NCBI RefSeq assembly: GCF_030490285.1 | Contig: NZ_CP129884.1 | Coordinates: forward strand, 248,001 to 312,000 | DNA length: 64,000 bases | Direction: 5' to 3' | Source of the DNA: Methylomonas montana | GTDB taxonomy: Bacteria > Pseudomonadota > Gammaproteobacteria > Methylococcales > Methylomonadaceae | The notes under the pieces: model-generated | Seen by the model: only the letters and a program-made list of their open reading frames with translations | Databases searched by the model: none | Told to the model about the DNA's origin: nothing | Shown here: positions 34,491 through 43,619 of the stretch, piece by piece | Layout of the letters: each line of letters starts with the position of its first letter | Numbering within the stretch: position 1 is the stretch's first letter | Made by a program: the position numbers and the translations under genes

Positions 34491-34518
34491 GAGCCGAAGC
34501 GCGGGTCGGCTTCGGCTC
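34491..34518 (-). terminator. Hairpin downstream of speE
   Basis: A perfect 10-base stem (GAGCCGAAGC and its complement) with an 8-base loop, starting 10 bases beyond the speE stop. There is no clear T-run, so it may act as a transcript-stabilising hairpin rather than a terminator. Confidence 0.45.
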
Positions 34519-34527
34519 GTTTGCGGT

Positions 34528-35373
34528 TTATGCGAAGGCTTTTTTGAAAAACTCAGGCATTGCCAGGCTGGCTTTGTGGATGTCGCTGTTGTAATAAACG
34601 GTCTCAAAGCCCTTGTTGGCGGCGTCCTGCTCGCGGAATTTTGACAAGTCGGATTTGCTGGCCATCGTCGCACTCCACCAGCCGGACGGATAAATGCATT
34701 GCGGGAAGAACACAGTTTGCTGGTGTTTGAAGCCGGCGGCCCGCATTTCCGCGCGCATTTCTTTCAAGATTTTCATATGCAACAACGCGGATTCGCTTTG
34801 CTGTACCACGATGCCGTTTTCGCTCAAGGCTTTGTAGCAGTCTTTGTAAAAATCCGCGCTGAACAAGCCTTCGGCCGGACCGACCGGGTCGGTGCTGTCG
34901 ACGATGATGATGTCCACGCTATTCGGCGCGGCTTCTTTCACCCATTTGATGCCGTCGATGAATTTCAAATCGGCGCGCGGATCATTGTTGGATTCGCACA
35001 ATTCCGGGAAATAGATTTCCGCCAAACGGGTGACGCGCTCGTCGATGTCGATTTGCACGGCTTTTTCAACACCCGGATGTTTCAAGACTTCCCGCAGAGT
35101 GCCGCAGTCGCCGCCGCCAATGATCAACACATTTTTCGGATTGGGATGTGTGAACAATACCGGGTGGCTGATCATCTCGTGATAAAAGAAATTATCGCGG
35201 GTGGACACCATGGTGCAGCCGTCGATCACCATCAGGTTGCCGAACTGTTCGGTTTCGTAGATTTCCAGAAACTGAAATTCGGATTGCTCCTCGTGGAGTT
35301 TACGGGTGATTTTTAATGAAAAGGCAGTACCGGTGGCGGTTTGCGCTTCGCTGAACCATTGGTCGTCGAGCAT
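34528..35373 (-). CDS. speE: Spermidine synthase (polyamine aminopropyltransferase)
   Basis: A 281-residue aminopropyltransferase that moves the aminopropyl group from decarboxylated AdoMet to putrescine. Signatures are GGGDCGTLREVLKH near residue 83, VDSTDPVGPAEGLFSADFY near 153, and YPSGWWSATMAS near the end. The ATG at 35373 has AGGA about nine bases upstream; the frame extends further upstream but runs into a stretch unlike the family. Its gene is divergent from speA across a 63-base gap, so regulation may be shared. Confidence 0.96.
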   Translation of the reverse strand: MLDDQWFSEAQTATGTAFSLKITRKLHEEQSEFQFLEIYETEQFGNLMVIDGCTMVSTRDNFFYHEMISHPVLFTHPNPKNVLIIGGGDCGTLREVLKHPGVEKAVQIDIDERVTRLAEIYFPELCESNNDPRADLKFIDGIKWVKEAAPNSVDIIIVDSTDPVGPAEGLFSADFYKDCYKALSENGIVVQQSESALLHMKILKEMRAEMRAAGFKHQQTVFFPQCIYPSGWWSATMASKSDLSKFREQDAANKGFETVYYNSDIHKASLAMPEFFKKAFA

Positions 35374-35436
35374 GATGAAAGTCCTGTAAAAAGTCATATA
35401 ACGTTCATCATTATACTTTAGAATTTCTACCTCTTT

Positions 35437-37284
35437 ATGACAGTCCGAGTAGAACGCGTGCCAACACAACCATGGTCGATTGAACAATCCAAGCAGCTTT
35501 ACGCAATCCAGCAATGGGGTAACGGTTATTTTTCGATTAACGACCAAGGCCATGTTTGCGTGAAACCGCAAGCCGACTGCGCGACCGAAATCGATCTGTT
35601 CGAGATCGCCCAGGCCTTGCGAGACAAGGGTTTGAACTTTCCGGTGCTGGTGCGCTTTACCGATATTTTGCGTGATCGCATTAGGCAGTTGCAGCAGGGA
35701 TTCGATCAAGCAAGAGCCGCGCATTCCTACAGCGGCCATTACACGCCGGTCTATCCGATCAAGGTTAATCAGCAAGGCAATGTGGTGGAAAGTATCGTTG
35801 CCGCCGAGCATATCGGCCTGGAAGCGGGCAGCAAACCGGAGTTGCTGGCGATTTTAGGTTTGGCAAAACGCGGTGGCACTATCGTCTGCAACGGCTACAA
35901 GGACCGGTTTTATATCCGCATGGCCTTGATGGGCCAATTGATGGGCTTGTCGGTGTTCATCGTCATCGAAAAGCCTTCCGAGCTGGAGATGATCATCGAA
36001 GAAGCCGCCAAACTGCAGGTTACCCCGCTGATCGGCTTGCGGGTGCGCTTATCGACCATCAGTGCCGGTAAATGGCAGAACAGCGGCGGCGAGAAATCCA
36101 AGTTTGGCTTGCACGCCAGCGAAGTATTGCAACTGATCGCCCGCTTGCAGCAATTGGACATGCTGAACTGTTTGCAGTTGATGCACTTTCATATGGGCTC
36201 GCAAATCGCCAATATCCATGACATCAAACTGGCTTTGAAAGAAGCCGGCCAGTTTTATCTGCAATTACACCGGCTCGGCGCCAACATCACCACGGTCGAT
36301 GCCGGCGGCGGTTTGGGGGTCGATTATGACGGCAGCGGCTCGCGGCGGGAATGTTCGATCAATTACAGCGTGAACGAATACGCCGAAAACATCGTGCGCA
36401 GCTTTGCGGACGTCAGTCAGCAACACGGTTTGCCGCAGCCCAATATCATCACCGAATCCGGCCGGGCCATCACCGCCCACCATGCGGTGTTGATCACTAA
36501 CGTCACCGAGGTGGAAAGTCTGCAAGGTTGCACAGATGCCGTCTCGCCAAACTTAAACAACATCAGCGAGGCCTATCACAACGCCCAATTCGATATGGCC
36601 GAAGCCCGCGCGCAATTTGTGCAGGGCGATTTGTCGCTGACCGAACTGGCGGAAGCCGAGAAACGCTATGTGAGTTTGTGCCAGCGAATCCAACTGGCGC
36701 TGAATCTGGACAATCATCATCACCGCGAAATTTTGCAGGAACTGGACGAAAAACTGGCCGATAAGGTGTTTTGCAATTTTTCCTTGTTTCAGTCGATGCC
36801 GGATATTTGGGGCATAGACCAGATCTTTCCGATCATGCCTATCCATCAGTTAGAACAGCAACCCAGCCGACGCGCGGTATTGCAGGATTTGACCTGCGAT
36901 TCCGATGGCCGTATCGATCAATACGTCGATCATCAAAACATCAGCAATACCTTGCCGCTGCATCACATCGCAGACGATCAGGATTATCTGATCGGCTTTT
37001 TCATGGTCGGCGCGTATCAGGAAATTCTCGGTGATATGCACAATCTGTTCGGCGACACCCATTCGATCAACATCGAACTGGACGGCGCCGGCTACCGCTT
37101 CGGCGACTTCATGGAAGGCGAGGATGTCAGCGAATTGCTGGATTATGTGCATATCAATACCGAGGCGTTGAAAACCGCCTACCGGCAAAAGCTGGATGGC
37201 AGCGGATTGACGACCGAACAAAAGCAGGCTTTCGAGCAAGAATTGCTCGCGGGCTTGAACGCCTATACCTATCTCGAAAAATAA
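35437..37284 (+). CDS. speA: Arginine decarboxylase (biosynthetic, SpeA-type)
   Basis: A 615-residue PLP enzyme that makes agmatine from arginine. The PLP Lys is K109 in YPIKVNQQ, followed by GLEAGSKPEL and later HFHMGSQIANIHDIKLALKEAGQFY, GGGLGVDYDGSGS and VNVIESGRAI-type segments. The length is a little below E. coli SpeA (about 658). With SpeD and SpeE in the window, only the agmatine to putrescine step is missing. It is divergent from speE. Confidence 0.96.
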   Translation: MTVRVERVPTQPWSIEQSKQLYAIQQWGNGYFSINDQGHVCVKPQADCATEIDLFEIAQALRDKGLNFPVLVRFTDILRDRIRQLQQGFDQARAAHSYSGHYTPVYPIKVNQQGNVVESIVAAEHIGLEAGSKPELLAILGLAKRGGTIVCNGYKDRFYIRMALMGQLMGLSVFIVIEKPSELEMIIEEAAKLQVTPLIGLRVRLSTISAGKWQNSGGEKSKFGLHASEVLQLIARLQQLDMLNCLQLMHFHMGSQIANIHDIKLALKEAGQFYLQLHRLGANITTVDAGGGLGVDYDGSGSRRECSINYSVNEYAENIVRSFADVSQQHGLPQPNIITESGRAITAHHAVLITNVTEVESLQGCTDAVSPNLNNISEAYHNAQFDMAEARAQFVQGDLSLTELAEAEKRYVSLCQRIQLALNLDNHHHREILQELDEKLADKVFCNFSLFQSMPDIWGIDQIFPIMPIHQLEQQPSRRAVLQDLTCDSDGRIDQYVDHQNISNTLPLHHIADDQDYLIGFFMVGAYQEILGDMHNLFGDTHSINIELDGAGYRFGDFMEGEDVSELLDYVHINTEALKTAYRQKLDGSGLTTEQKQAFEQELLAGLNAYTYLEK

Positions 37285-37364
37285 CACCAAGCCAAGGTAA
37301 AAGCCTTGTCTAATGCGCCGGGATCGGTCCGGGAAGGAATTGACGCGCTTAAGGAGTAGCGAGT

Positions 37365-37970
37365 ATGAAAATATATCTGATGGTCGTCGTGCTGCTGGCT
37401 TGTATAGCCTGCAATAAACCGGCGCCAAAGTTGAGTAAACTGCCGGATAACGCCGTGATTCTAGCGTTTGGCGATAGCCTGACCTATGGCACCGGCGCGT
37501 CGGCACAGCACGATTACCCCAGTATCCTGGCCCAGATGATCGGTCGCGAGGTGATTAACGAAGGTGTTCCAGGGGAAATTAGCAGCGAGGGTAGGCAGCG
37601 CTTACCCGCATTGTTGGACGAATATCGGCCGGACCTGTTGATTTTGATCCACGGTGGCAACGATATTTTGAAACAAATTACGGCTGAGCAAACCCGCGAT
37701 AATCTCAAAGCCATGATTGCCGAAGCCAGGCTGCGCAATATCCCGGTGGTGATGCTCGGTGTGCCGGCGTTTGGGATAGTGTTTTTGCATAGCGCGAAAA
37801 TTTATGAAGAGCTTGCCGAATCCGAAGGGATTGCGAGTGACCTGGAAACCGTGCCGAACATTTTGGCAGACAATACGCTTAAATCCGACGCCGTCCATCC
37901 CAACGACCAGGGATACCAGCGCCTGGCGGAAAATATCGCCGCCTTATTGCAAAAGCATGGCGCCTTGTGA
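37365..37970 (+). CDS. TesA/arylesterase-like GDSL lipase
   Basis: A 201-residue SGNH hydrolase with an N-terminal signal or lipoprotein-like sequence (LLACIAC, possible lipobox Cys near 18). The block I nucleophile is in AFGDSLTYGTGAS, block III is GGNDILK, and block V is DAVHPND. These define the TesA/arylesterase branch. An AGGAG site lies nine bases before the ATG. Such enzymes hydrolyse short-chain acyl thioesters and esters in the periplasm. Confidence 0.92.
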   Translation: MKIYLMVVVLLACIACNKPAPKLSKLPDNAVILAFGDSLTYGTGASAQHDYPSILAQMIGREVINEGVPGEISSEGRQRLPALLDEYRPDLLILIHGGNDILKQITAEQTRDNLKAMIAEARLRNIPVVMLGVPAFGIVFLHSAKIYEELAESEGIASDLETVPNILADNTLKSDAVHPNDQGYQRLAENIAALLQKHGAL

Positions 37971-38042
37971 ACAAGGTCCGGATGACGGGTGGTGTCAGGC
38001 TAAGGCGCTATAATGGTTCCGATAACATTATGGGGGGATAAC

Positions 38043-38900
38043 ATGCGAGTGGGATTGATCGGATTGGGGGCGATGGGCTTGGGCATGGCGGGCAATCTTG
38101 CCAAAGCCGGATACTTGTCGGCCGTCTACAATCGCACCGCCGCTAAAGCCGAGGCCTTGGCGGCGGAATTACAGGTGCTGGCTAGCGAAAGCATCGAACA
38201 ACTGGCGTCGCAAGTCGATGTCGTGTTGATCTGCGTGTCGGCTGACAAAGACGTTTTGATGGTGGTGGATGCTATCGCCAAAACCATCAAACCCGCCGGC
38301 GTGGTGGTGGACATGTCCACGGTCAGCAGCGAAACAGCCCAGACGGTGGCGCAAAAACTGGCGGAAAAACAGGCGTCCTTCCTGGATGCGCCGGTATCCG
38401 GCGGCGTGGAAGGGGCCAACAAAGGTACATTGGCGATGATGGTCGGCGGCGAAGCCGATGTGCTGGCGCGCGTTCAGCCGGTATTGGCGGCAATGACCGC
38501 CCGCATCGAGCACTTGGGCGGCCACGGCGCCGGTCAAGCCTGCAAGGCGGTGAACCAAATCATGTGTGCCGGCATTAACCAGGCAGTCACCGAAGCCTTG
38601 GCGTTTGCAGAAGCCCAAGGTTTACCGATGGAGAAAGTCATTGAGGTGATCGCCGGCGGTGCGGCCGGAAACTGGTTCTTGCAGCATCGCGGCAAGACCA
38701 TGACCCAAAATCAATTCGCGCCCGGATTTAAATTAGCGCTACATCATAAAGACTTAAAAATAGCCCAGCATATGGCGCAACATGCCAGTGTCGGTTGTCC
38801 GTTAACGACTACAACGATAGCGGACTACGCCAAGTTGATGGCAAAAGGTTATGGCGACGAGGATATTTCCGCGTTGTATCGGTTAAAACAGAAACGATAA
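38043..38900 (+). CDS. 3-hydroxyisobutyrate dehydrogenase family oxidoreductase
   Basis: A 285-residue NAD(P)-dependent beta-hydroxyacid dehydrogenase. The Rossmann start is [23 protein letters not shown], substrate motif [11 protein letters not shown] near 120-130, and the catalytic Lys is in [11 protein letters not shown]. Family members include tartronate semialdehyde reductase and succinic semialdehyde reductases; the exact substrate is not clear. The ATG at 38043 is preceded by GGGGGGA four bases upstream, supporting this start over a longer one. ugd follows after 23 bases. Confidence 0.92.
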   Translation: MRVGLIGLGAMGLGMAGNLAKAGYLSAVYNRTAAKAEALAAELQVLASESIEQLASQVDVVLICVSADKDVLMVVDAIAKTIKPAGVVVDMSTVSSETAQTVAQKLAEKQASFLDAPVSGGVEGANKGTLAMMVGGEADVLARVQPVLAAMTARIEHLGGHGAGQACKAVNQIMCAGINQAVTEALAFAEAQGLPMEKVIEVIAGGAAGNWFLQHRGKTMTQNQFAPGFKLALHHKDLKIAQHMAQHASVGCPLTTTTIADYAKLMAKGYGDEDISALYRLKQKR

Positions 38901-38923
38901 TTCTTAGTTTACAAGGTGTAACG

Positions 38924-40243
38924 ATGAAAATTACAGTGTTCGGCAGCGGTTATGTAGGCTTGGTGACAGGCGCCTGTCTAGCGGAAGTGGGCAATCAAGT
39001 GCTGTGCATGGATGTCGACCAGCGCAAAATCGACCAGCTGAAGCAAGGCATCATTCCGATCTACGAACCGGGATTGGACGAAATGGTCAAGGATAACGTT
39101 GCCGCCGGGCGTTTGAGCTTTACCACCGACGTGAAGGAAGCCGTTGATTTTGGTTTGTTCCAATTCATCGCCGTCGGCACCCCGCCGGACGAAGACGGCT
39201 CGGCCGACTTGAAATACGTGCTGGCCGTGGCCAAAAGCATCGCCGAACACATGAACGATTACAAAATCGTCGTCGACAAATCCACCGTACCGGTCGGCAC
39301 CGCCGATAAAGTCAAACAAGCGATTAACGAGGTGCTGGTCCAACGTAGTCAGAATCTGGAATTCGACGTGGTATCCAATCCCGAGTTTTTGAAAGAAGGC
39401 TCGGCACTCGACGATTTCATGAAGCCGGATCGTATCGTGATCGGTACCGACAATCCCAGAACCGCCGAATTGCTGAAAGCGCTGTACGCGCCGTTCAACC
39501 GCAGCCGGGAGCGGGTCATCACGATGGACATCCGTTCCGCGGAACTGACCAAATATGCCGCCAACGCGATGTTGGCTACCAAGATCAGCTTCATGAACGA
39601 ACTGGCCAATTTAGCCGAACGACTGGGTGCCGACATTGAACAAGTGCGGCATGGCATCGGCTCCGACAGCCGCATTGGCTACAGCTTTATCTATCCCGGC
39701 TGCGGCTACGGCGGCTCCTGCTTCCCGAAAGACGTCAAAGCGCTGGAACGCACCGCTCGCGACAACGGTTACCATGCCGAACTGCTCAGCGCGGTAGAAA
39801 ACGTCAACGACCGGCAGAAGCACCGCTTGTTCGAGAAAGTTTCCGCGCATTACCCGAACGGCGTGAAGGGCAAAACCTTTGCGTTGTGGGGCCTGGCCTT
39901 CAAACCCAACACCGACGACATGCGCGAAGCACCCAGCCGGGTATTACTGGAAGCCTTGATAGCCGCCGGCGCTACGGTGCGCGCCTACGATCCGGAAGCG
40001 ATGGAAGAGGTGCGCCGCATCTATGGTGACAAAGCCGGTTTGGTGTATTGCGCCAAGCAGGCGGACACCTTAAACGATGTAGATGCGTTGATTATCGTCA
40101 CCGAATGGAAACAGTTCCGCAGCCCGGATTTCGACGACCTGAGCCGATTGTTGAAGGACAAGGTGATATTCGATGGGCGGAATATGTATGAGCCGAGGTT
40201 GGTTAGGCAGTTTGGGTTGCAGTATTACGCGATCGGTAGGTAA
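38924..40243 (+). CDS. ugd: UDP-glucose 6-dehydrogenase
   Basis: A 439-residue enzyme that oxidises UDP-glucose to UDP-glucuronate with two NAD, feeding capsule, exopolysaccharide or LPS sugar synthesis. The dinucleotide fold is [21 protein letters not shown]; the catalytic Cys is C266 in [14 protein letters not shown], with Lys and Asn of the active site in the nearby [10 protein letters not shown] and [16 protein letters not shown] segments. An AAGGTG site precedes the ATG at 38924. Confidence 0.96.
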   Translation: MKITVFGSGYVGLVTGACLAEVGNQVLCMDVDQRKIDQLKQGIIPIYEPGLDEMVKDNVAAGRLSFTTDVKEAVDFGLFQFIAVGTPPDEDGSADLKYVLAVAKSIAEHMNDYKIVVDKSTVPVGTADKVKQAINEVLVQRSQNLEFDVVSNPEFLKEGSALDDFMKPDRIVIGTDNPRTAELLKALYAPFNRSRERVITMDIRSAELTKYAANAMLATKISFMNELANLAERLGADIEQVRHGIGSDSRIGYSFIYPGCGYGGSCFPKDVKALERTARDNGYHAELLSAVENVNDRQKHRLFEKVSAHYPNGVKGKTFALWGLAFKPNTDDMREAPSRVLLEALIAAGATVRAYDPEAMEEVRRIYGDKAGLVYCAKQADTLNDVDALIIVTEWKQFRSPDFDDLSRLLKDKVIFDGRNMYEPRLVRQFGLQYYAIGR

Positions 40244-40247
40244 TACT

Positions 40248-40267
40248 CCCTCTCTTGCTGGAGAGGG
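40248..40267 (+). terminator. CCCTCTC/GAGAGGG hairpin after ugd
   Basis: A short inverted repeat CCCTCTC - 6-base loop - GAGAGGG followed by TTGGGGTGAGG, a common intergenic motif in proteobacterial genomes. It ends five bases after the ugd stop. It may end the transcript but no T-run follows immediately. Confidence 0.4.
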
Positions 40268-40288
40268 TTGGGGTGAGGAGTTTTAAAG

Positions 40289-40611
40289 GTGTCGCTGGCG
40301 CGACGGCTTAGTTTAATGTCGGGTCTCGGCCCGACAGCCGGGGTACTTTCGCTACGAAAACCATCCGTGTTTTCGCCCTTCGGGCCAGCCTATCGGCTGT
40401 TCAAATTCGCTCCAGGCGAATTTGTGCTCCGCCAAAAGAAAGTACCCAAAGAAAAGGCGGCCCGGATGCCGCTTGTTCCCTGCGCTCCGAAGCTTTCGCC
40501 GGGGGTTGACGAAAGGGGCTTCCTGCCCCTTCGTCAACGTGCGGCATCCCTGCCGCACCCCTTCGGGCTATTCCCGCCGAAAGCTCCGGTGCTCGGCGCG
40601 GCATACGGGAG
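40289..40611 (+). repeat. Palindrome-rich intergenic repeat, left copy
   Basis: About 323 bases of non-coding character, GC-rich, made of short hairpins including GTTGACGAAAGGGGC...GCCCCTTCGTCAAC and GTGCGGCA...TGCCGCAC. Two blocks recur in inverted orientation in the right copy with perfect identity: 40315-40340 versus 42156-42181 (26 bases) and 40580-40611 versus 41957-41988 (32 bases). This copy has about 70 extra bases between the two, near 40341-40430. Open frames running through it on both strands are composition artefacts. I recognise the type as a recurrent extragenic element of gammaproteobacteria, from memory only. Confidence 0.8.
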
Positions 40612-40718
40612 GGGGAGCCATCCTAAATCTGAAAGTTGCTTAACCTTCGAATTGGGCAATCAGCTCGGCGTATCGTAGCAATTCGAAGGCTTGTATTACG
40701 GCTAATGCCTATTACACT

Positions 40719-41318
40719 CTATGATTGCGGCTTAACGGGTTTCCCATGCGAGCACGCCATGCGCCATTGCTCAAGCAGTTCAGTGTTTCCCGATGCCACT
40801 TCGATGAGCATTTGAAGCGAAAGCACAGCGCCTGGGACGATTCCTGCTTGGTCGATGTCCTTGCCGTCGTAGTCTGGGTCGGTTGGAATCTCGACATTGA
40901 CAACCCACCAGACTTCAACTTTGCGTAGTAGGGCAACGAGAGCTGGAAATTGTGAAGCGTGCTCAGAATCGACCTGGCCTGTTACGACATTGAAAAGTTG
41001 ATGTGCCAGTTGATTCCTTGTCTTCTTCAAACTCTCGAAGGTCTTGAGGTCCGCTTCGTCAATTGCTTCGTGCTCTCGCAACCAGTCAAGCGATGCATAG
41101 AGTGTGCTCTTGTTTCGAGCAAGGACCTGACCTTGATATTCTGGTCCAACGGTCGGCCCATTCTGATCCCACCCCTGCATGTAGAACCCTCTGATTCGGC
41201 CAACTACCGAGTCTTTGAGAATCTCAAACGTGGTGATGAACATCGTTGCCAAGAATAGCGATGGTCCGATCACCTTGGGATCGAGGAAGCGCTCCCATCG
41301 GTCTGCTGTTTTGTTCAT
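40719..41318 (-). CDS. HEPN-like membrane-associated protein
   Basis: A 199-residue protein. A hydrophobic helix near the N-terminus (about 16-38, IGPSLFLATMFITTFEIL) is followed by a helical region with the motif KKTRNQLAHQ, where R101-x4-H106 matches the HEPN Rx4-6H catalytic pattern. A further conserved-looking EVWWVVNVEIPTDPDYDGKDID block is present. I do not recognise a named family. HEPN proteins often are RNases or toxins, but the Arg-His pair alone does not prove activity. DNA of the two genes in this island is AT-richer than the surroundings. Confidence 0.72.
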   Translation of the reverse strand: MNKTADRWERFLDPKVIGPSLFLATMFITTFEILKDSVVGRIRGFYMQGWDQNGPTVGPEYQGQVLARNKSTLYASLDWLREHEAIDEADLKTFESLKKTRNQLAHQLFNVVTGQVDSEHASQFPALVALLRKVEVWWVVNVEIPTDPDYDGKDIDQAGIVPGAVLSLQMLIEVASGNTELLEQWRMACSHGKPVKPQS

Positions 41319-41348
41319 CGGTGGACTAATGGCAAGTCAATTCGCTGG

Positions 41349-41825
41349 TTAGGTTTTGAAAAGTACAACAACTCTCCACGAAATATAGAGAAACACACCA
41401 ATAACGAATAACACGTATTGTTTATGACTTGCTTTCTCCATTCTTTCAATGATTGGAAAAAGTCGCTTTTGCATTTCTTGAAATGTCTCCTCTTCCAGAA
41501 GTGCATTTGCATTTTCGATCATACGTTGTCGATTTAGGTGGAGGTGACGAACACCAAAGTAAAAACTGCCGCACCATGCAAACAAAGCAAGAATAACAAG
41601 AACTAACTCCTTGGACAGAACTTTGCCTTCAACTTGTTCTAATGCATAGGCAATCGCTGCTCCAGATGCTGCCAGCAAAAAGTATATGTATTTGCTTAGT
41701 TCATCTGAAAGTCTTGCTGCGAGCAAGTTTAAGTCGTCTTTCAAAGCAGAGTTCCTGATAACTGACAAGTGATTAAATCGCTTCTGTAAATCTTCATGAA
41801 TTGGATGATATTCAATTTTTGTCAA
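41349..41825 (-). CDS. Small membrane protein of unknown family, possibly 5' truncated
   Basis: A 158-residue protein with three predicted helices (about 45-62, 72-92 and 135-155) and a polar, helical region between the last two (residues 93-133). I do not recognise the family; the two-helix hairpin after a helical head could resemble SLATT-type effectors, but this is speculation. The only start in frame is a TTG at 41825 without a ribosome site. The frame continues upstream as about 20 plausible residues (ending near a TGA at about 41885) with no start codon, which suggests a missing 5' end. It lies next to the HEPN-like gene in the same direction, 30 bases apart. Confidence 0.62.
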   Translation of the reverse strand: MTKIEYHPIHEDLQKRFNHLSVIRNSALKDDLNLLAARLSDELSKYIYFLLAASGAAIAYALEQVEGKVLSKELVLVILALFAWCGSFYFGVRHLHLNRQRMIENANALLEEETFQEMQKRLFPIIERMEKASHKQYVLFVIGVFLYISWRVVVLFKT

Positions 41826-41956
41826 TTTAGGGGGATAGTCTAACTGGAAATATGCTTCTGAAGTCAGATTCGTTTGGGTAAAAAATCAACGTCTCAACAC
41901 GAAGAAAGTTAAAAATTTACTTCCGCTGGTTTGATTTTCGATTGTGGGACGGTTTA

Positions 41957-42207
41957 CTCCCGTATGCCGCGCCGAGCACCGGAGCTTTTGAACGGATTAG
42001 CCCGAAGGGGTGCGGCATGGATGCCGCACGTTGCCGAAGGGGCAGGAAGCCCCTTTCGGCGACCCCGTTCAAAAGCGAGGAGCGCAGGATAAAAGCGGCA
42101 TCCGGGTGGCGTTTCTTTTGGTGACTTTTCTTTGGCCAAACAAAGAAAAGTTACTCGGCTGTCGGGCCGAGACCCGACATTAAAACCAGCCGTCGCGTCA
42201 GCGACAC
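41957..42207 (-). repeat. Palindrome-rich intergenic repeat, right copy (inverted)
   Basis: About 251 bases, the inverted partner of the repeat at 40289-40611. It contains GTGCGGCAT-gg-ATGCCGCAC at 42010-42029 and an imperfect hairpin GCCGAAGGGGC...GCCCCTTTCGGC at 42033-42060. The outermost bases of both copies (GTGTCGCT) lie away from the enclosed genes, so the two copies bracket 40612-41956 like terminal inverted repeats. The region 41826-41956 before it holds no gene. Confidence 0.8.
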
Positions 42208-42211
42208 AAAA

Positions 42212-43606
42212 CTAAGAAGACCGCAACTGACTATGCTTTACCCCATACCCAAAATAAATCAAAAACCCAATCAACAACCAAACGAACAACCTGATCCAGG
42301 TATCAATCGGCAATCCGGCCATCAAACTCAAACACACCAAAATCCCCGCTACCGGCACATAGGGCACCGCCGGGCATTTGAAATGGCGCTGCATTTCCGG
42401 ATGGCTATTCCGCAAAATCCATACCCCTCCGCAGACCAGCACGAAGGCGAACAGTGTGCCTATGCTCACCAGTTCCCCGAGTTTCTCGATAGGCATGAAG
42501 CCAGCCAGCAAGGACACTGCCACGCCGACCAGGATGGTGGACAAATGCGGGGTTTGGAACTTGGGATGGACTTGCGCGAACAGCGGCGGCAATAGTTGGT
42601 CTTTGGCCATTGAGAAGAATATCCGGCTCTGGCCCATCAGCAGCACCAGCATTACCGAGGTCAAGCCGGCGATGGCAGCGATTTTTATAATCGGCGACAA
42701 CCAGCTCATGCCGACATGATCGACCGCCAGTGCAATCGGCGCGGCGACATTCAGTTCGGTGTAGGAAATAATGCCGGTCAATACGCCGGCCACCAGAATG
42801 TACAACAAAGTGCACACCGCCAGCGAGGCGATGATGCCGATCGGCACATCTTTTTGCGGGTTAATGGCTTCCTGGGCGGCGGTGGAAACTGCGTCGAAAC
42901 CGATATAGGCGAAGAAAATCACCCCGGCACCGGTCAAGACGCCGCCGAAACCGAATGGCGTAAAATTGGCCCAGTTTTCAGTTTGGATGTGGCCGGCGCC
43001 GGCGACGATGAATACCACGATGACCGATAGCTTGATCAATACCATCACGGCATTGAATATCGCCGACTGGCGGATACCGGTCACTAGTAAGCCGGTCAGT
43101 AATAAAATGATCGCTACCGCCGGTAAATTGATGAAACCGGCCTCGGGATTGGCCAGATAAGCCGTGGTCAGATAGGTCGGTAAATGCACTCCCAAGTTAT
43201 CCAGAAAGCTGGTGAGATAACCGGCCCAGCCTATCGCCACCGTACTACTGGCCAGGGCGTATTCCAGTACCAAATCCCAGCCGATGATCCAGGCCATCAG
43301 TTCGCCCATCGTCGCATAGGCATAGCTGTAAGCGCTGCCGGATACCGGAATCATTGAAGCCAGTTCGCTATAGCACATCGCTGCCAGTCCGCAGGCGATG
43401 CCCGCCAGAATGAAGGACAGCACGATGGCCGGGCCGGCATATTTGGCGGCGGCGATGCCGGTCAACACGAATATGCCCGCGCCGATCACCGCGCCTATGC
43501 CAAGGATGGTTAAATCCTTGGCGGTCAGGGTTTGCTTTAAACCGTGTTCTACATCGGTCAGGGCTTCGACGGATTTGCGTTGCAGCAATTGCTTGGGTAT
43601 TTGCAT
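42212..43606 (-). CDS. APC-family amino acid permease
   Basis: A cationic-amino-acid-transporter type permease of 464 residues with about 12 helices. Helix 1 shows GIGAVIGAGIFVLTGIAAAKYAGPAIVLSFILAG, followed by SELASMIPVSGSAYSYAYATMGELMAWIIGWDLVLEY, the signatures of the CAT/YfnA group. FFAYIGFDAVSTAAQEAINPQKDVPIGI is also present. The amino acid carried is not evident. The frame begins at an ATG at 43606; the pentapeptide gene lies just upstream on the same strand with 13 bases between. Confidence 0.93.
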   Translation of the reverse strand: MQIPKQLLQRKSVEALTDVEHGLKQTLTAKDLTILGIGAVIGAGIFVLTGIAAAKYAGPAIVLSFILAGIACGLAAMCYSELASMIPVSGSAYSYAYATMGELMAWIIGWDLVLEYALASSTVAIGWAGYLTSFLDNLGVHLPTYLTTAYLANPEAGFINLPAVAIILLLTGLLVTGIRQSAIFNAVMVLIKLSVIVVFIVAGAGHIQTENWANFTPFGFGGVLTGAGVIFFAYIGFDAVSTAAQEAINPQKDVPIGIIASLAVCTLLYILVAGVLTGIISYTELNVAAPIALAVDHVGMSWLSPIIKIAAIAGLTSVMLVLLMGQSRIFFSMAKDQLLPPLFAQVHPKFQTPHLSTILVGVAVSLLAGFMPIEKLGELVSIGTLFAFVLVCGGVWILRNSHPEMQRHFKCPAVPYVPVAGILVCLSLMAGLPIDTWIRLFVWLLIGFLIYFGYGVKHSQLRSS

Positions 43607-43619
43607 GGAGAGGTCTCGA

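Noticed and set aside
35374-35811. Longer SpeE frame reaching to 35811
   Set aside because: This part overlaps the start of speA on the other strand and matches no spermidine synthase N-terminus.
40289-40678. Open frames across the left repeat, read on both strands as proteins of 67-129 residues
   Set aside because: They lie wholly inside palindromic repeat DNA with no ribosome site or domain; the same repeat occurs inverted in the right copy.
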